16,633 bases of DNA from an uncultured bacterium. Its GTDB lineage: Bacteria; Spirochaetota; Brevinematia; DTOW01. Location: positions 1 through 16,633 of the forward strand of contig CALFVP010000195.1 of NCBI GenBank assembly GCA_937928175.1, in the 5' to 3' direction. Shown piece after piece: positions 14,852 through 16,633 of this stretch; within the stretch, counting starts at the first letter, position 1; the number at the start of each line of letters is the position of its first letter. The position numbers and the translations under genes were made by a program. The notes under the pieces are model-generated. The model was not told the DNA's origin, searched no databases, and saw only the letters and a program-made list of their open reading frames with translations.

Positions 14852-15293
14852 TGTTTAGTACTCCTGTTGAACCAAAACCACCATTACCACGAAAAGTAGT
14901 AGAAAGATCATCAACTACCTTTAAATTTACTCTTTCAAACCTAGATATAACCATCTGAGCTATTCTCATTCCATTTTTAACAACAAACTTTTCTTTACCA
15001 AAGTTTATGAGTATCACCATAACTTCACCTCTGTAATCTGGATCAATAGTACCAGGAGAATTAATAACGGTAATACCAAACTTAGATGCAAGTCCACTTC
15101 TAGGTCTAATTTGTGCTTCATACCCATCTGGTAACTCGATACTTATACCCGTCGGAACAAGTTTTATTTCACCAGGATTTATGACTAAATCACTTTCAAG
15201 ACATGCACTTAAATCCAAACCAACAGAATAATCAGTCTTATACTCTGGCAAAATAGCTCCTTCCCTAACTACCTTAACCTTAAGCTCAACCAT
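14841..15293 (-). CDS. dut: Deoxyuridine 5'-triphosphate nucleotidohydrolase (dUTPase)
   Basis: Splits dUTP to dUMP and pyrophosphate, keeping uracil out of DNA and feeding thymidylate synthesis. The 150-residue trimeric-type enzyme shows all five motifs: DYSVGLDLSA (21-30), PRSGLA (64-69), GTIDPDYRGEV (81-91) with the catalytic Asp and the DYRGE core, NGMRIAQMV (107-115) and RGNGGFGSTG (135-144). Length is typical of bacterial Dut. It has no usable Shine-Dalgarno near the ATG; a GGAG lies too far upstream. It sits 74 bases after gatB with its own promoter-like element, and its end overlaps the flippase start by 11 bases. Confidence 0.97.
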   Translation of the reverse strand: MVELKVKVVREGAILPEYKTDYSVGLDLSACLESDLVINPGEIKLVPTGISIELPDGYEAQIRPRSGLASKFGITVINSPGTIDPDYRGEVMVILINFGKEKFVVKNGMRIAQMVISRFERVNLKVVDDLSTTFRGNGGFGSTGVLNSDK

Positions 15294-15336
15294 ACAAGAA
15301 TATTAATTTCTTTTTAAAACTCCTTTCAAGAAAGGA
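15294..15336 (-). promoter_or_regulatory. dut promoter candidate (leaderless) with overlapping inverted repeat
   Basis: On the minus strand TTGAAA (15329-15324), 18 bases, TAATAT (15305-15300), then TCTTGT and the dut ATG, so the message would begin at the start codon. A perfect 7-bp inverted repeat, TCCTTTC-N2-GAAAGGA (15321-15336), covers the -35 hexamer. It could be an operator. It could also be a gatB terminator, but only GTTTT and then A-run follow, which is a poor terminator tail. Confidence 0.5.
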
Positions 15337-15367
15337 AAAATAAAAAACACACTAGAAAACAAGTTAA

Positions 15368-16633
15368 TTAGGAATTTAAAAGTTTCACCAATACCTCGTT
15401 AACGAGTTTAGGGTTTGCTTTACCTTGAGTTTTCTTCATAACTTGTCCTACCAAAAAACCTAAAACGTTAGTTTTACCAGATTTATACTTTTCAACTTCT
15501 GTAGGATTTTCAGCTATTACTTCTTTACAAATTTTTTCTATCTCGCTACTATCAGAAACTTGAATAAGTCCTTTTTCTTTGACTATTTCTGAAGGTAATT
15601 TCATTGTACTTAAAACTTCCGGGAAAATATCTTTAGCTATTTTTATACTGATAGTTCCATCTTCAACCATATTAAGGAGATCAGAAATATAACTGGGTGG
15701 AATACTAAATGAAGAAATTTCTATTTTCTTTTCATTTAGATATCTCATAACTTCACTCATAATCCAGTTTGAAACTTTTTTAGGTTCACCTTTAAACAAT
15801 CTAACGGCATTTTCGAAATAATCTGCTAGTTCTTTACTTTCGGTAAGTATTTGAGCATCATAGTTGGGAAGGTTGTACTGAGACACAAACCTTTTGTACC
15901 TTTGGTAAGGTAATTCTGGCAAACTTTTCTTAATTTCTTGTATCAAATCTTTAGAAATAACAACGGGTGGCAAATCAGGATCAGGGAAATACCTATAATC
16001 TTCTGCTTCTTCTTTTGTTCTCATTGTATAAGTTTTACCACTTTCAACATCAAACAATCTTGTTTCTTGTACTACTTTATCTCCTCTTTCTAGAATAGTA
16101 ATTTGTCTTTTTATTTCATACTCAAGTGCTCTTCTAAGAAAATTGAAAGAATTCATATTCTTTATTTCTACTTTCGTGCCAAGTTTATCACTACCCTTAG
16201 GTCTTACAGAAACGTTAGCATCAACTCTCAAAGACCCTTCCTCCATATTAACATCACTAACGCCTATGTACTTTATAGTATTCCTAAGGTTTTGAAGATA
16301 ATAGTAAGCTTCATCGACACTAAACATATCAGGGTAAGATACTATTTCAACAAGAGGCACACCAGCTCTATTAAGATCAACGTAACTTTCGTTACCTGTT
16401 TCAGAATGTATCAATTTACCTGCATCTTCCTCTAGATGTGCTCTTAATATTCTAACTTTCTTAATATTACCATCAGGCATTTCAAATTCCAAATACCCTT
16501 CATAATTAAGTGGCATATCGTATTGGGATATTTGATATCCTTTAGGTAAATCTGGATAAAAGTAACTTTTCCTATCAAACTTAGTATATTCAGCAATTTT
16601 ACAGTTAAGAGCAAGTCCTACCATAATAGCTTT
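15368..16633 (-). CDS. gatB: Aspartyl/glutamyl-tRNA(Asn/Gln) amidotransferase subunit B (5' end off window)
   Basis: GatB is the kinase/transamidation core of GatCAB, which converts Glu-tRNA(Gln) and Asp-tRNA(Asn) to the amidated forms. The frame continues through the right edge: codons KAI precede an internal ATG at 16624 within the conserved 'KAIMVGLALNCKI' segment, so about 55-65 N-terminal residues are missing. Seen: YFYPDLPKGYQISQYDMPL, HLEEDAGK, DLNRAGVPLVEIVS, GSLRVDANVSVRP, EIKNMNSF and YRYFPDPDLPP (quoted in parts), then the helical tail and the YqeY-like C-terminal domain (NVLGFLVGQVMKKTQGKANP). It implies the organism uses the indirect pathway for Gln-tRNA and/or Asn-tRNA. gatA and gatC are not in the window. 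Its TAA is 74 bases from dut. Confidence 0.97.
   Translation of the reverse strand, partial: KAIMVGLALNCKIAEYTKFDRKSYFYPDLPKGYQISQYDMPLNYEGYLEFEMPDGNIKKVRILRAHLEEDAGKLIHSETGNESYVDLNRAGVPLVEIVSYPDMFSVDEAYYYLQNLRNTIKYIGVSDVNMEEGSLRVDANVSVRPKGSDKLGTKVEIKNMNSFNFLRRALEYEIKRQITILERGDKVVQETRLFDVESGKTYTMRTKEEAEDYRYFPDPDLPPVVISKDLIQEIKKSLPELPYQRYKRFVSQYNLPNYDAQILTESKELADYFENAVRLFKGEPKKVSNWIMSEVMRYLNEKKIEISSFSIPPSYISDLLNMVEDGTISIKIAKDIFPEVLSTMKLPSEIVKEKGLIQVSDSSEIEKICKEVIAENPTEVEKYKSGKTNVLGFLVGQVMKKTQGKANPKLVNEVLVKLLNS

Overview
The window is AT-rich bacterial chromosome (about one third G+C by eye) with strong use of AGA and ATA codons and proteins rich in Lys, Glu and Ile. Sixteen genes are supported: fifteen protein genes, two of them cut by the window edges, and one RNA gene. 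No transposase, integrase, phage gene, CRISPR array, tRNA or 16S/23S rRNA was seen. hypF ([NiFe]-hydrogenase maturation) suggests an anaerobic, hydrogen-metabolising organism. The DUF115/MAF-type protein is common in spirochaetes and other flagellated lineages. A low-GC, possibly thermophilic spirochaete-like bacterium is my best guess, with low confidence.

Layout, left to right. hypF (minus, C-terminal tip off the left edge) is divergent from a plus-strand run of livH, a degenerate WecG/TagA-like glycosyltransferase relative, and mtnA. A DUF115/MptE-like gene faces mtnA tail to tail. livF (plus) follows and converges on dnaJ, the two sharing a TTAA for both stop codons. Reading on the minus strand, the order is a thiamine-binding MTH1187-family gene, ilvB, the RNase P RNA gene rnpB and dnaJ. 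A roughly 300-base non-coding region (10972-11278) then separates the MTH1187-family gene from acpS (plus) and holds four near-identical 15-base palindromes. acpS abuts glmS tail to tail with no spacer. Beyond it, on the minus strand, lie gatB (5' end off the right edge), dut, a polysaccharide-type flippase and glmS.

Functional threads. livH and livF are pieces of a branched-chain amino-acid ABC transporter whose other subunits are not here; ilvB starts synthesis of the same amino acids. glmS and the lipid flippase fit cell-envelope synthesis, and acpS activates acyl carrier protein. rnpB, gatB, dut and dnaJ are housekeeping genes. This is mostly a core-gene region with scattered operons, not an accessory island.

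The most interesting signals are non-coding. The RNase P RNA has an altered but still pairable P4 helix, almost no P3, and a P1 helix that runs into the ilvB stop codon. The palindrome array matches the half-site layout of FadR-subfamily GntR operators. Several genes have a -10 hexamer 6-8 bases before the start codon and no Shine-Dalgarno, which suggests leaderless mRNAs. No clearly new multi-gene system was found.
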